DNA from: Adiantum capillus-veneris
Lineage: Eukaryota; Streptophyta; Polypodiopsida; Polypodiales; Pteridaceae
Reading direction: 5' to 3'
Length of the DNA stretch: 64,000 bases
Assembly: GCA_014529385.2 (NCBI GenBank)
Contig: CM043959.1
Location: 52,017,753 to 52,081,752 of the forward strand
Shown here piece after piece: positions 20,354-30,100 of this stretch; the stretch's first letter is position 1, and each line of letters starts with the position of its first letter. The position numbers and the translations under genes are program-made. Below the pieces are notes generated by a model. It was not told where the DNA came from and made no database searches. It saw only the letters and a list, made by a program, of their open reading frames with translations.

Positions 20354-22414
20354 TCAAGAGATGGGAGGAGGGAAAAGCCACACAGGTGGACAGTAGTGCC
20401 ATCTGAGCACCCCCTGGACCATGGCGTAGAACGGCCCAGGGCGCCAGAGTCGAAGGAAAGCCTCGCGGCGCTCCCGCATGCGGTCGGAGCTGCCCTGTAG
20501 TCCCTCAAGCTGTCCTCTGAGAGTATGGATCAGCTCTAGCCAAAAGTCACGAACAGTCTCTGCTGGTGGTACAAGGCGAGCCTCAAAGATGCGGAAACAA
20601 CGGGCCCGCCAGATGAACCAGAGAGCTAGGCCGCTGATGAGCTCCCAACACTCCGCTCTCTCACTGCTCCACTCCTGTGGAGTAAGGTCTGTAGCAGGCT
20701 GGAGTGTAGGTCGACCCCCCTGTATCACTATCATCCTGCTGGTGGAAGATAGCTCAAACTGAAGTGCCGGGCCCGTGAGGGTGGACCAAGTCGCTGCCCC
20801 CCAAGTGTACTGTCGAGCCGTGGAGAGGACAGGCATCAGCCGAAGAACTCGTAGCCACACTTGCTGGGCCGAGGGACAGTCCCAAAGACAGTGACGCTGA
20901 CTCTCCACCAACTGGTCACAGGCTGTACATGCGGCCGAGAGACCACAATGTACAAGCCAACTCCCTACTGCTGTGGCTCTGTGTGCAACCAACCACTGGA
21001 ACAAGGTGACGCGCCTCGGCTGTCTGGAGTCCCACAGCCTCTGCCAAAAAGCTGCCAAGAACTCAACTGTGAGACCCTCCTCCTGCCAATGACGTGCTGC
21101 AGCGGGGCGGGCCTCACTCTGTGCTGCAAGTATATGACGTCCAAGCCGAACAGTGTACTGAAAGAAAGGGACTCTTGGGCGGTCTGCAGAAGAGAATGGG
21201 TCCCTCCATAGCCACTCACCAGGATCCCACTGTACTCGTGCCAGTGGACAGCACTCCCAGGCCCATAGCCTCCAGTGTCCTGTCTCAAGAGCTGCTGGGT
21301 CAGGGTCTATGACGCAAGTCCTCCCACAGAAGCCCACAACTCGGATCCTCTGGAAACAACACTCTGCTACCTACGGGGCCTCAACTGCAACTCTCTGTAG
21401 TCGTCCCCCACCCTGAAGCTCGAAGAACAGGGCTGGGACAGTCTCTGAGCAAGCCCTGACTGAAATGAGAACCTCCAATCGTGTGAAGGCTCCCATCCAC
21501 CGGGGTGCCACTGGCTCGAGAGGCGTGAGCCAGTCAGCTGGAACTGACTCTGAGATGTCCTGACACATGCTCTGAACCCCTCTCATGCCCTGTAGCTGGA
21601 CAACCTGCACCTCCTCTGACAAACCTGTGAACTCTAGCCAGTCACCTAGAGAGCGCGCTGGACCTGCTGCCATGGGACCCCAAGAAACATGAGGCCTACT
21701 CCCAACCAAGTGGCCTCGCTGAGTGCTAACCATGGGGTTCCAGACGAGGGGCTGCCGTAGGCGCTCCTCCGTGCACGTCGGCTGTCTCTGCTCTAGGCCA
21801 CGCCGTAATAGCTCCCAAGAACGAAGCAGACTCACAACGAATCGGTCCTCCAGTCTCCTGCTCAAACCAACTCGACGCAACTCTGTAAAGATCCATCTGG
21901 TCGAAGGTTGCCAAGGGCCTCCTGACTGAGGCACCCTGGCACGAAGCCTCTGCAACAAGAACTCCTTCCAGGGCTCCTCGCCTGGAAGAAGTCCTCTGAC
22001 GACGAACTTCCCAAGAAGGGCTCTGCTCTGCTGTGCTGGATCAATGATCCCAAGCCCTCCCTGAGAACAAGGAAGTGTGATGACCGACCAAGCCACCTTG
22101 GCTCGGGCAATCTGAGTGTCGCGACCTGACCAAAGGAAGTTCCTGATCAGCCTTTGTACCTGGCTGATGCAAGAACTCGAGAAGATCCAGCAAGAAGTGA
22201 TGTACCACATAGTCGCCAACAACACCTGGTTGGCAACTACTACTCTACCAGCCAGCGAAAGTCGGGCTGAGCTCCAATGTAACAGCTTTCTCCTGATGGA
22301 CAGGAGAAGAGGAGCAATCTGCTGCTCGGGGGACAAATCCAAACCAACCTGACAACCCAAGTACCGAACTGCAGTCCCTGGAGGAATCCACCTGAAACCC
22401 TCTCCTGCATCCAA
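20354..22414 (-). pseudogene. LINE-B ORF2, RT thumb and zf-RVT-like C-terminus
   Basis: One frame read through a single in-frame TAG near 21371. The first part (YLGCQVGLDLSPEQQIAP, LHWSSARLSLAGRVVVANQV, WSVITLPCSQGGLGIID) is the L1 thumb/connection. The second part includes VTLFQWLVAHRATAVGSWL and CTACDQLVESQRHCLWDCPSAQQVW, a zf-RVT-type C-x2-C...H-x4-C motif. Then come ALWFIWRARCFRIFEAR and a tail. The 3' UTR is short, about 135 bp before the poly(A) complement. Confidence 0.85.
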
Positions 22415-23214
22415 TCTGGCACAGGAGCACTACCAACCGAGAAAGCCACTGTCTTTCTCCAGTTGATCAGTGCGCACGATGCACAGCAGAAGGTCTCCAA
22501 AGCCTGCCCACATCTGTGTAAATTGGCCTCCTGGCCCTCTAAGTACAAGGCTGAGTCGTCGGCAAACTCAACGTCCAGAAGCTCATCTCCCCGTAGAGAG
22601 AGTGCTAAGCCCCTCAAACCAACCTGCCGTGACACCAAAAATCTGCTCATCGCCTCCGCATAGAACAGAAAGAGAAAGGGGGCAAGAGGACAACCCTGTC
22701 TGACCGATCGTGTGAGCATGAAGCGCTCACCTCTACCTCCTGCCAAAAGCACCTGACTGTGAGCCTGTCTGTACAAAGCTGACACCCCTCTGATCCAAGC
22801 CTCTGAGAAGCCCATCCTGCGTAGCGTGCCCTCTAGAAAGTCCCAGTCGACTCTGTCGTATGCCTTCTCAAAATCGAGAAGAAGAATCACAAGGTCCTCC
22901 CCACGGAGCCGTGCAAGGGCAGAAGCCTCCCAAAAAGTGAAGATGTTGTCAAGGATACTACGTTCCTTGACAAAACCTGTCTGAGTCCCATGTATAAGGC
23001 TCTCCAAAAGTGGCTGAATCCTCAAACTCAGAGCCTTGGCAAGAATTTTGTAGGCTGAGTTGAGAATGGTGATGGGGCGCCACTGTCGAATCTCATCCAA
23101 GGAGCCACCCTCCTTTGGAATGAGGTAAATCAGGCCCTCACTCATGCTATCCGGCATCACTCCTGTGTGCAGAATGTACTGAAAGGCACTACAAAGATCT
23201 GGGCCAAGCAGGTC
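22240..23214 (-). pseudogene. LINE-B ORF2, reverse transcriptase core
   Basis: Same frame as the endonuclease after one in-frame TGA. RT motifs: GLIYLIPKEGG, IRQWRPITILNSAYKILAK, LDFEKAYDRVDWDFL (motif A, first catalytic Asp), SVRQGCPLAPFLFLFYAEAM (motif B) and VEFADDSALYLEG (motif C, catalytic Asp pair). The useful frame changes at about 22415, where the other frame takes up FRWIPPGTAVRYLGCQVG, so one single-base indel is inferred there. Confidence 0.85.
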
Positions 23215-24705
23215 TCAGTACTCCAAGAAGAAGCTGGGAGTCAACCCATCCTCACCTGGACAGCTACCACGAGGGAGGGCCCTAAGAGCCGTGTGCAGCT
23301 CCTCAAGCTGAAGAGGTAACTCAAGCCTCTGCCGCATCTCCTGAGTCACAAGACAGGGCATCTGTGCCCAAACCTGCTCCCTGCATACATCCTGTCTCTC
23401 TGACTCGGGCTCAGCTGACAGTAGCTCACGGTAAAAGTCAATAGCGACTGCACGCATATCCTCAGGCTCACAAACAACTGACCCATCGGGTCTCCTCAAC
23501 TGATTGACCTTGGCATGCGAGTGCCGAGGTCCCACTGTCTCAAAGAAACCACCTGTCACCCTGTCACCCACCTGAGTCCACTGAGATGCCTGTCGATGAA
23601 AGGCAAACTCATGGCGCCTCTCCTCTGTGCAAGCAAGCTCCTGTCGAGCCTGCTGTAATTGCTCCTCCAACCATGGACTGTCTGGATGCTGCTCCTGCAT
23701 CCTCTGTAGTGAAGCAATGCCTCGTCTGAGACGCTGTTCCTCCTCTCTCGCTGCAGCCCGTCGAGCCAGAGACTCCCGGAGAAAGAAGTGGCTAAGCTGA
23801 GCTAGGCCTGAGGCCACTCTGTCTGCAGGTGGAGCCTGGCTGTCCATGCCCTCTGTCCATAGAGCCTCGACCCTCTCTCTGCGTGCTGAGTCCAACAAGA
23901 CCCGCTCTGGGATGCGAAGCATCGTGCTCCCACTCCTCTGCCTATCTGCCACTGTGAGAATCACTGGTGCATGGTCCGAGAAGGATGTCCCTGCCAGGAT
24001 GCCCACTGATCCCCCCAAGTCACTGAAGTGGTCACTAGTGTAGAAGCGATCTATGCGCGATAGATTCACTCCTCCCACTCTGCGGTCCGATCTAGAGAAG
24101 GCAAGACTCTCTGGAGGCCTCACAAAGCCAGAATGCTGCCATGTATCCGAGACCCTCAGCGTCATACAAAACCTCTCCCAAGCTGCTAACTCGACTCCAT
24201 GCACAGTAGCATGGCTGCCTCCGATCCTGTCAGAAGGGTCCTCCAACATGTTGAAGTCCCCTCCTACACACCACTGGTCAACCTGTGGCAAAGACTCAAC
24301 AATCTGTGACCAAAACTCTGCACGAGCACTCGCCACATTGGGCGCATAGATGTTCAAGAAACCCACAAGGCTACCCTGAACCTGCATAGTAATCCACTGA
24401 GCCCTGCCTGGTACAATAATCCCTCTGCCCACAATGGCCTGCTGAAGCGAGTCCGCAATAGTCATACATACCCCACCCTGGATGCCTCCAGGTCCAAAAG
24501 CAGCTGACCAAAAGGTATCATAGCGTCCACGCAAAATCTGACCACATCGCCGAATGCGGCTCTCAGACAAATGGTGCTCCTGAAGCATAAGGAGATCAAT
24601 CTCTCCTCCCACAAGGCAACGCTGAAGCTCCTGACGCAATCGGCCCCGCTGTCGCTGAAATTGGGGCCCACCTAGTCCCTGCACGTTCCACGAGACGATC
24701 CTCAT
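23215..24705 (-). CDS. LINE-B ORF2, endonuclease and RT lead-in
   Basis: Starts MRIVSWNVQGLGG, the canonical plant L1 endonuclease start. Key residues visible: N7 in SWN, E43 in LMLQEHHL, D150 and N152 in GGDFNMLEDP, R218-D219 in SRIDRFY, and D244-H245 in SFSDHAPV. The enzyme nicks target DNA to prime reverse transcription. A helical linker leads to LPRGSCPGEDGLTPSFFLEY, the beginning of RT. The stop at 23215 is TGA where plant L1 elements have Trp (FLEYWD-like), so a single TGG-to-TGA change is likely. The same frame continues without break to 22240. Confidence 0.9.
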   Translation of the reverse strand: MRIVSWNVQGLGGPQFQRQRGRLRQELQRCLVGGEIDLLMLQEHHLSESRIRRCGQILRGRYDTFWSAAFGPGGIQGGVCMTIADSLQQAIVGRGIIVPGRAQWITMQVQGSLVGFLNIYAPNVASARAEFWSQIVESLPQVDQWCVGGDFNMLEDPSDRIGGSHATVHGVELAAWERFCMTLRVSDTWQHSGFVRPPESLAFSRSDRRVGGVNLSRIDRFYTSDHFSDLGGSVGILAGTSFSDHAPVILTVADRQRSGSTMLRIPERVLLDSARRERVEALWTEGMDSQAPPADRVASGLAQLSHFFLRESLARRAAAREEEQRLRRGIASLQRMQEQHPDSPWLEEQLQQARQELACTEERRHEFAFHRQASQWTQVGDRVTGGFFETVGPRHSHAKVNQLRRPDGSVVCEPEDMRAVAIDFYRELLSAEPESERQDVCREQVWAQMPCLVTQEMRQRLELPLQLEELHTALRALPRGSCPGEDGLTPSFFLEY

Positions 24706-25766
24706 GGGGAGCGAGAGAGAACAGATGCTGCCACAGCAGCAAGACGAGCTATCTTCGAAGCAGGCTTGGATGGGGAGTAATCCGCATCCGAGCGTCCTCT
24801 AGATAGGCAAGACTGCAGTGAGTGCCTGGTCCAAGCCCAAGCAGAGCGAGCCGTGCGTAAAGCAACCTCCTCTGTCCAGGAGTCCTCATGAATGAATACA
24901 TAGCAAGGCAAACACTGCGTATCAGCAAAAAAGTACACCACAATGTGTCTACATCCTGCTGAGTCTGGGGGTGTCACTGCAAACTTGGCCAGTGGCCACA
25001 ACGTCTGCAGCAAATCTGTAACGCCAAGTTCTCCCATGTGGTGAGAGAACTCGAGAACCTGTGTATGCAACCATCCAACCACTGAGTCGAGGGACCACTC
25101 TGTCTCAGTCCTGCCACAGAGGGGGAAGGAGAAACCAACTACTGAGTCCAAGGCCTCTGTCCCCCTAGCGGCGAGGAACAAAGCGTGGACTCTGAAGCAG
25201 GCTGCCTCGTGGTCTGCTGCGGAGTCGCCAAGAAAACGAGTAAACCCATAATCGAAGAAATCCCAGCGGCGTCGGAGGTCAATGCTCGTCAAACCACGCG
25301 GGATAGCTACAAGAGAAGATGTCTGAATCTGCAGAGGCGGCCGCATGAAGGGCTGACCCTCTCTCGCTAGGCGACTCGTGGCAAAGGCGCTGCCAAGAGA
25401 TCTCCTAGCCGCCGGCGAGGGTCCAGTCTCCTGAGCCGACTGAGGTACTGAAGCAGGAGGAGGGGGAGAAGGGGCTGGGGGGGGGCGAGGGAGAGGAGAA
25501 GCGGGGTGGGGCGGCAGAGACATGGGGGGAGCGAGGTGGGGGGTGAGCGGTAGCAGAGGGCGGGGGAGGGCATGAGGAGGAGGAGGGGAGATCGGACGGC
25601 GGAGCGGCTGGCGAGGGAGAAGCGGAGGTGGAGGCTGGCGAAGGAGGCTCCTCCTGCTCAAGAGGCCCAAAGCGGTTCCCCGTGAGAACCCACTGCTGCT
25701 GAGTAGGGACCTGGGGGCCACTCTGAGTGCCAGGCTGACGCTGTGGCCCCTGGCGTCGACGGCCAC
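24702..25766 (-). CDS. LINE-B ORF1, C-terminal frame (ORF1b)
   Basis: This frame is open for 354 codons on the minus strand. Its first about 110 residues overlap the Pro-rich tail of the other ORF1 frame and are low complexity. The part from about residue 125 (SLGSAFATSRLAREGQPFM, RRRWDFFDYGFTRFLGD, GFSFPLCGRTETEWSLDSV, YVFIHEDSWTEEVALR) looks like a real folded domain. It ends SVLSRSP, then TGA at 24702-24704, which overlaps the ORF2 ATG (24703-24705) as ATGA. That overlap argues this is the true C-terminus of ORF1. An independent ORF cannot be excluded. The function of the domain is unknown to me. Confidence 0.6.
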   Translation of the reverse strand: MAVDARGHSVSLALRVAPRSLLSSSGFSRGTALGLLSRRSLLRQPPPPLLPRQPLRRPISPPPPHALPRPLLPLTPHLAPPMSLPPHPASPLPRPPPAPSPPPPASVPQSAQETGPSPAARRSLGSAFATSRLAREGQPFMRPPLQIQTSSLVAIPRGLTSIDLRRRWDFFDYGFTRFLGDSAADHEAACFRVHALFLAARGTEALDSVVGFSFPLCGRTETEWSLDSVVGWLHTQVLEFSHHMGELGVTDLLQTLWPLAKFAVTPPDSAGCRHIVVYFFADTQCLPCYVFIHEDSWTEEVALRTARSAWAWTRHSLQSCLSRGRSDADYSPSKPASKIARLAAVAASVLSRSP

Positions 25767-26610
25767 GGGCCTGCTGCCACCCCTCCTCCGCTGGAGCCCC
25801 AGGCTCGGAGGGTGGCGTTGAATCTGTGCTCTGTGTCGCTGGCTGTGGCTGCGGCCCAGCCTTGGCAGGTTGGGGCTGAGGCTGGGGTGCGGGTCGTGGT
25901 CTCCTCCGTGGACAGGCCTTCGCTAGGTGGCCCATCTGTCTGCAAATGAAGCACTGGTTCGGGAGACCCGAGTACTCCACACTCTGTCGAAACCAACCCC
26001 CACTCACCCGAGGCAAAAGGATGACCTTCGGGAGCGTGTGGGTATCTCTGACCAAAACTCGAACTGAAGGGATGCCAGCCGCCTTGGCAGCTACTGATGC
26101 TGCCGTACGAGGTGTCTCCAGGACTGTCCCGATGGCTGAGCCAATCTTGGAGAGAAGTGGAAGGTACTCCCTCCGTAAACCCGGAAAGCAGACTGAGATG
26201 GGGATGTCTGCCTCCTCTACTAGCACATCCGAAGTCGGGTCAAAACCATGTCGCCACTGTCGAAAGTGGGCGCGTGATGCTCGGATGGCCAGTGGACTCA
26301 TAGCAATGACCTTGGAAGCCATCTCGGAAGTCTCGAACTCAATCTGGTAGTACCCCCGTCCGAGAATCTGGACATCCAAGATCTTGCCCACCTCTGAGAG
26401 AAGGTGGGCCTGGAGAAGGTCTCGCATCCCTCCTCTACTAGGTCGAGTGCCGAGAACCTTGCAGATGACCAAAGTCGCCTGCAATCTCTCTACCTCTGCG
26501 GCAAGGCTCGCTTGCTCTGTAGGCGAGAGAGCAAGTCGAATGGTGGGCTCAGCGGGGTCGGGCGAGGGGGCTTCATCAGAGTCCCTCTGTGGCAAACCTG
26601 GGGCCTCCAT
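25405..26610 (-). CDS. LINE-B ORF1, N-terminal frame (DUF4283-like and CCHC knuckle)
   Basis: ATG at 26610. Residues about 30-165 (VERLQATLVICKVLG, LLSEVGKILDVQILGRGYY, FRQWRHGFDP) have the layout of the DUF4283-like RNA-binding domain of plant L1 ORF1/gag-like proteins. A CCHC zinc knuckle follows at C220-x2-C223-x4-H228-x4-C233 (CFICRQMGHLAKAC). Then comes a low-complexity Pro/Gln/Ser-rich tail. This frame ends at 25405, but a second frame open from 25766 to 24702 overlaps the tail and reaches exactly to ORF2. The natural ORF1 is therefore probably longer, with a one-base slip in the G/C-homopolymer region at 25440-25640. The product would package LINE RNA. Confidence 0.8.
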   Translation of the reverse strand: MEAPGLPQRDSDEAPSPDPAEPTIRLALSPTEQASLAAEVERLQATLVICKVLGTRPSRGGMRDLLQAHLLSEVGKILDVQILGRGYYQIEFETSEMASKVIAMSPLAIRASRAHFRQWRHGFDPTSDVLVEEADIPISVCFPGLRREYLPLLSKIGSAIGTVLETPRTAASVAAKAAGIPSVRVLVRDTHTLPKVILLPRVSGGWFRQSVEYSGLPNQCFICRQMGHLAKACPRRRPRPAPQPQPQPAKAGPQPQPATQSTDSTPPSEPGAPAEEGWQQARGRRRQGPQRQPGTQSGPQVPTQQQWVLTGNRFGPLEQEEPPSPASTSASPSPAAPPSDLPSSSSCPPPPSATAHPPPRSPHVSAAPPRFSSPSPPPSPFSPSSCFSTSVGSGDWTLAGG

Positions 26611-26991
26611 TTGTGTCTGCTGCTGTAGGGGAGGGGCGGAGAAACGTAGTCGAAAAACGAAGCTTTTGCACGACCGAACCCGTCACTGGTACTGGCGAGG
26701 CCCGACAAGCAGGATGGCCGTTGTGAGGTAGGATTGGGAGGCGGGGCTGGGGGGCTGAGGCAGAAAACGGGGCGGCAGGCGGGAGTGGGGGAAAGCTGGC
26801 GAGCAGGTGGGCAGGGCGGGCATAGGGCTACGGGCAGGCTGGGCAGCGCGCTGGCGTACGCGCAGCAGGTGCGGGCGGCGAGGGCAGGGGGGAATGGGCA
26901 GCGGTGGCGCGCGAGGGCAGGGGGGGGAGGGGCAGGGGGAGGTTGCGATGGCGAGTGGGTAGCGCAACAGCAGCAGCGAGCTCCACAAAAA
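26611..26991 (-). promoter_or_regulatory. LINE-B 5' UTR, C-rich (G-rich on the plus strand)
   Basis: The 380 bp between the LINE-B 5' end and its ORF1 ATG are very GC-rich with repeated GGGG, GGGCGGG and GGGAG runs on the plus strand. Full-length plant L1 elements have an internal promoter here; the promoter role is inferred. Open frames through it are low-complexity. Confidence 0.5.
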
Positions 26992-27008
26992 TCCTGGGAG
27001 ATGACCTT
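26992..27008. repeat. LINE-B target-site duplication, right copy
   Basis: TCCTGGGAGATGACCTT, identical to 20194-20210. The LINE-A ORF1 frame continues after it. Confidence 0.95.
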
Positions 27009-27131
27009 ACATTGGCACAAGTGGCACACATGCAAGAGTTGATGCCACAGATAAAGGCAGCAAGAGAAAAGGGAAAAATCGCCTTTTATAGAGGAGGGAA
27101 AGTAGTGGTTCTGGAAAAGCGCTCATCATGA
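27009..27131 (+). CDS. LINE-A ORF1, C-terminal part after the LINE-B insertion
   Basis: After the second copy of the 17-bp target duplication, the reading continues TLAQVAHMQELMPQIKAARE, KGKIAFYRGGKVVVLEKRSS, then TGA (27129-27131). This resembles the C-terminal domain of L1 ORF1p, where a DLTP-x(n)-L-x-AR-x-G-x(n)-GKL/VVV pattern helps bind RNA. Without LINE-B, ORF1 would be about 386 codons. The stop overlaps an ATG as ATGA at 27128-27131, a layout known from LINEs that start ORF2 by termination-reinitiation. Confidence 0.8.
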   Translation, partial: TLAQVAHMQELMPQIKAAREKGKIAFYRGGKVVVLEKRSS

Positions 27132-30100
27132 GGCTGCGAGACCTATGGGGCGACGCTCCGGATAGCCGCGTGGAATTGTAATGGATCATATAGGCTAGAT
27201 GTAGGTTCCTTTGAGGACAGTTTTAGGGACAGAGACATAGTTTTCTACTCACAGACACACCAGATACCGGGACAGCTTATGCCACATGTGAAGGGGTGTT
27301 TATGGGAAACAACTGGTCGACCAGACAAGAGATCTCTGCGAGGTAGCCGGGGTTCAGGAGGAGTAGCAGTCTTATTTAAAGAGGAGCTGAAACCACTATT
27401 ACAGATTATCAGGAAAGATGAACAAGCAAGGTATATGTGGGTGAGAATGAGAGCCGAGACAGGTAGATTTCTATATATCGCTATATGCTACTTCCCTCCC
27501 AAGTACATCAGTCTACTCCTCACCTAACGGACAGTCCCCTTTCTCCATATTGAATAATGACATATGGGAGTTCTCTAGAGATGGAGACATCGTTCTCTTA
27601 GGAGACTTTAATGCCAAAACGGCCAACTCTCAAGCAGTATTCTATGATACTTTTGAGGAAATGCTCAGAGAAGTGGATTTATCACAGAAGGGGCTTACTA
27701 GAAACTCACAGGATAAAGAACACATTGAATATGGGAGACATCTCATGGAAATGGTAACTACACATGGTTTGGCCATACTTAATGGTCTAGAGAATTTCCC
27801 TTTATCTGGGGGATTCACATGCTTCCCGCACAGGCATGGGGCCAGTACAGTGGATTATGTCATGACTTCACCAAGCTTTATTTCTAGTATCGAGGACTTT
27901 AAGGTGGGACCCAGACCGGTTGGGATTGCAGTGGATCATGCTCTCTTGACCTTATCAATCTCCTTCCAATACAATGCCTCTGAAGTACAAAGGAAGAAGA
28001 CACACACAAGATATACTTTCACGCCAGAGACTGATTCAGTCTATGTGGAAAAGATCTACAATAGGATGTGGGCAGCCGAGCCAATATATACTGTTGAGGA
28101 GATTACTTCTCAGCTAACAGAGATACTACATGGAGCAGCACAAGAGGCATACCCACATACTCAGCCTGATCAGAAGAGAGGATCTGGGAACATGCCTCAA
28201 AACAGTTGGTACGACGAGGAATGCAGAGAGACGAGAACCCAGGTCCAGAAAGAGCTTACACTTGGGATCATCACATATAAGCAGTCTCGGATTGCTCTTA
28301 GGCGTATAGTACGTCGCAAGAAAAGGGCATTTTTAGCCAAACTGGAGAAGGATTTATATCAGCTCTTCTTGAGTCAGGACTCACATGAGGCCTGGCGTTT
28401 ATTTCACGAGCACTCATCGCCTCCGACAATTACCTCTCCTGAGATTTGGGGTCAATATGTAACATCATTATATACGGTATCTGGACAGCCTCCATTACCA
28501 GATCCGCTAGAGCCATGCCCTACTACTAGTACTTTCTTTACTACGGAAATGGTGGAAAAAGCCATTGATAAGATGAAGACAAGAAGAGCATATGATCATG
28601 AGGGTTTAGTAGCAGAACATCTGATCCATGAAAGGGATCTACTTTCAGAAGTCCTTGCTCGTCTGACAAATCGGGTCATGTGTGAAGGATCACCTGAATC
28701 TTGGAAATTATCTACTATCGTACCTATTTTCAAGTCAGGGGATCCTATGATACCCGGGAACTACCGTACCATTATGGTGGGTCACACATTGACTCGACTG
28801 TACGCATCCACTCTGTAACAAAAATTGAGTAGATGGGCAGAGAATGAGGGCATAAGGGCAACAGGACAAGCTGGATTCAGGAGGGGTTATTCCACTTTAG
28901 ATCATATTCTTACGCTCAGAGCCATTATTGAGGAAGGAAGAGCAAGCGGGAGAAGGATGTATTGTTGCTTTGTGGATTTTCGGAAAGCTTTTGATACAGT
29001 ACCAAGGGCCAGATTGATGCGCAGAATGCAAGAGTTAGGGGTCCCCAAAGAGATTATCTGGAGGATCATGGCCTTATATGGGTCAGTAACTGGTTATGTA
29101 CATACTCCAGAAGGGGATTCCGACATTGTTCATTCCACCGTTGGAGTAAAGCAGGGATGCCCATTGTCCCCTACTTTATTTGGTATGTATATAGATGAGG
29201 TATCAGATTACATTGATAGAGAGGGTGACAACAGTGCTCAGTTTGCAGGGTCATGGATCCCTTTGTTGTTATATGCAGATGATACTGTATTGATAGCAAA
29301 ATCACCAGATGGAATGCAGAGGCAGTTAGATGCATTACATAAATTCGCGGAGGACAGCGGACTGTCGGTAAATTTGGGTAAAACCAAAGTTATGGTGTTT
29401 AACACCACACCGCAGTGGGTTAGGAGATCGGCACCTACATTTGCATATGGCCAAGATACAGTAGAGTACACAGATGCATACACATACCTTGGTGTGGTAT
29501 TTACAGGACCGAAGTTTACTCTTAAGAAAGTAGCGGATGCTAGATTGCCCAGAGCCTCTGCGGCCTTGGGAGGGTTGGAGAGGATGTGTTCACAAGTGCA
29601 GTTTCAGGAACCACGAACAAAACTCTAATACTGTGGCTCTTTGATAATGTGGTGGCTTCGGCTATGCTTTATGGGGTCCAAATTTGGGGACCATCTATGG
29701 ATCAAGATAATTGGAAGTCAATGGAGAGACCTTTGGTATCTACGATTTCCCGAATGATTAGAGCCAAGGCCTCCGTACCACACGCGATTACCCAAGCGGA
29801 ACTAGCTGCCCCTCCGATAGAAATTGAAGCTCTTACCAGATCAGTGTCCTTTATACATGGTTTATGGGATACAAATAATTGCCGATATACTAGATTGGCC
29901 CTTGAATCCTCTCAACAATTAGCAATGAAAGGAGATACATCATGCTGGTATGCACAACTGTCCTCGTGGTTTCAGAGACACGGGTTCAGTATGGAAAGAT
30001 TACCCCCCTTCCAATACTCTCTTGAGGCTCCATCACTGGCAATCACACGAACGGAGATTAATAAAATCATCCGCCGGGATCTTATACAGTTAGACACTAA

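Larger units (their letters stand above)
20211..26991 (-). mobile_element. LINE-B, full-length plant L1-type LINE, nearly intact
   Basis: A 6.8-kb element inserted antisense into LINE-A ORF1. A 17-bp target duplication (TCCTGGGAGATGACCTT) lies at 20194-20210 and 26992-27008. The T run at 20211-20219 is the complement of its poly(A) tail. It has a C-rich 5' UTR (26611-26991), ORF1 with a zinc knuckle, and ORF2 with endonuclease, RT and a zf-RVT-like tail. Damage is light: one frameshift in the Pro-rich part of ORF1, and two nonsense changes and one frameshift in ORF2. The perfect duplication and light damage indicate a recent insertion. Confidence 0.9.

Noticed and set aside
20246-20500. 84-codon frame just after the LINE-B poly(A) complement
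   Set aside because: Antisense to the LINE-B 3' end.
23846-24349. Plus-strand open frames opposite the LINE-B endonuclease
   Set aside because: They are shadows of a strongly supported minus-strand ORF2 and carry no domain.
25743-26731. Plus-strand open frames opposite LINE-B ORF1
   Set aside because: They are antisense shadows of a GC-rich coding region. The minus frame has the start, zinc knuckle and codon logic.
26490-27042. Pro/Ala-rich or Gly-rich frames at the LINE-B 5' end
   Set aside because: Low-complexity translation of G/C runs in the 5' UTR.
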